A stretch of 34,305 bases of DNA from Candidatus Bipolaricaulota bacterium (GTDB taxonomy: Bacteria; Bipolaricaulota; Bipolaricaulia; UBA7950; UBA9294): positions 1 through 34,305 of the forward strand of contig JALTFO010000017.1 in the NCBI GenBank assembly GCA_027007005.1. The letters run 5' to 3'. The translations under genes were made by a program, and so were the position numbers. Numbering within the stretch: the stretch's first letter is position 1; each line of letters begins with the position of its first letter. Shown here piece by piece: positions 33,600 through 34,305 of the stretch. A model generated the notes under the pieces. That model saw nothing but the letters and a program-made list of their open reading frames with translations. It was not told the origin of the DNA and ran no database searches.

Positions 33600-34164
33600 G
33601 GAAGTTGAGGAACTGTTGATATCGGTAGAGGCGGTGCTCGACGGGCATTTCCTCTTGTCATCCGGGAAGCACGCTCCCCGCTACGTGCAGTGCGCTAAAC
33701 TCCTCCAGCATCCCGAGCTGGCGGAATGGGTAGCGAAATCGCTGGCGGAACGCTCCGAGGAGTTTGGAAAAATAGATGCGGTAGTCGGCCCGGCCCTTGG
33801 TGGGATTGTCGTTTCTTACGAGATCGCGCGTGCGTTAAGGGTGCGCGGAATGTTCTCGGAGCGGGACGCGGAAGGGAACATGACACTCCGGCGCGGATTT
33901 GAGATCGCCGCGGGTGAACGGATCCTCATCGTCGAAGACGTCGTCACCACCGGCGGGTCATCGCTCGAGGTAGCGCGGCTGGTGAAAGAGCACGGAGGTG
34001 TTGCGGTCGGGATTGCGTGCATCGTCGATCGTCGTCCTGAGGGGACCGAGCTTCCACTTTCGGTGATCGGGGCGGTGCGGATGCAGATCCCGGTCTATGC
34101 GCCGGGCAACTGCCCTTTGTGCCGCCGCGGGATCCCATACGTCAAACCGGGGAGCAAAAGCTAA
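33586..34164 (+). CDS. pyrE: Orotate phosphoribosyltransferase
   Basis: The 192-residue enzyme forms OMP from orotate and PRPP. The PRPP motif ILIVEDVVTTGGSS is at 113-126; FLLSSGKHAPRYVQC near the start is the orotate region. The C-terminus has CPLCRRGIPYVKPGS, a Cys-x2-Cys ending seen in PyrE of thermophilic and deep-branching bacteria and archaea. GTG start overlapping pyrD by 14 bases with only a weak upstream SD. Last gene of the pyr operon. Confidence 0.94.
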   Translation: MLSNKEVEELLISVEAVLDGHFLLSSGKHAPRYVQCAKLLQHPELAEWVAKSLAERSEEFGKIDAVVGPALGGIVVSYEIARALRVRGMFSERDAEGNMTLRRGFEIAAGERILIVEDVVTTGGSSLEVARLVKEHGGVAVGIACIVDRRPEGTELPLSVIGAVRMQIPVYAPGNCPLCRRGIPYVKPGSKS

Positions 34165-34194
34165 ACCGAAGTTCCTGCCGATTTAGGGCTTAGA

Positions 34195-34243
34195 ATAGGG
34201 ATGTAATGCTGTTGATATGCGGCATTGGCGAGATATGCCCTAT
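34195..34243. other. Nested inverted repeats after pyrE
   Basis: Outer arms ATAGGG (34195-34200) / CCCTAT (34238-34243) enclose inner arms AATGC (34205-34209) / GCATT (34222-34226), followed by CCATTTTG. This could be a weak terminator for the pyr operon or a structured leader element; stems are short. Confidence 0.3.
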
Positions 34244-34255
34244 CCATTTTGTAGA

Positions 34256-34305
34256 CATGTTGACATGGTAGGTATGTTTGACATTACTACCTTTATGTGT
34301 ATAAT
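34256..34305 (+). promoter_or_regulatory. Consensus promoter with palindrome at the right edge
   Basis: TTGACA (34278-34283), 16-base spacer, TATAAT (34300-34305): both boxes match the consensus exactly. Upstream lies the palindrome CATGT-TG-ACATG (34256-34267), and GGTAG (34269-34273) / CTACC (34287-34291) flank the -35 box. The controlled gene lies beyond the window. Confidence 0.7.

Overview
The window is a dense bacterial chromosomal segment of roughly mid-50s percent G+C. It holds about 34 genes with short gaps, Shine-Dalgarno (SD) sequences of the AAGGAGG type, and promoters close to the sigma-70 consensus. The gene set points to an anaerobic, probably deep-branching, non-proteobacterial lineage: a SpoVS/Alba-type protein, pyruvate phosphate dikinase, flavin-dependent ThyX, PyrDB with PyrK, separate PyrB and PyrI, type-2 PyrF, CsaB, and LysW-like zinc ribbons. 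A Bipolaricaulota- or Thermotogota-like affiliation is plausible but cannot be proven without a search.

Layout. 1-500: the first codons of a divergent gene run off the left edge, beside the C-terminal remnant of a DDE transposase. 559-3462: a promoter drives spoVS-argS-ftsY. 3564-6280: ppdK with a clear terminator. 6459-10481: a PiT phosphate transporter is divergent from an operon of a beta-decarboxylating dehydrogenase (isocitrate type), an MmgE/PrpD protein and a Nudix hydrolase. 10482-11534: a long non-coding stretch leads to a compact microprotein operon. That operon encodes a Lys-rich 19-residue peptide, a basic-tailed zinc ribbon and an acidic-tailed LysW-like zinc ribbon, between a strong promoter and a strong terminator. 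11720-14921: two exported proteins, a predicted beta-rich envelope protein of 717 residues and a beta-helix protein. 14945-17514 (minus strand): cysC-sat followed by a Wzz-like protein.

17928-25620: a methyltransferase is divergent from csaB, which is followed by rsmH-ftsL-ftsI (a shortened division/cell-wall cluster), then dcd-thyX (dTMP supply) and another methyltransferase. csaB carries an in-frame insertion of about 105 codons made of a palindromic, normally intergenic type of repeat. 25706-28514: a short MscS channel, xpt and guaA (guanine nucleotides). 28523-34164: pyrB-pyrI-pyrC-pyrF-pyrK-pyrD-pyrE, every junction overlapping, covering carbamoyl phosphate to OMP and UMP. The last bases are a consensus promoter for a gene beyond the window.

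The most unusual items are the microprotein operon with its two competing hairpins around the SD of its second gene, and the coding palindromic insertion in csaB. No tRNA, rRNA, CRISPR array or intact insertion sequence was seen.
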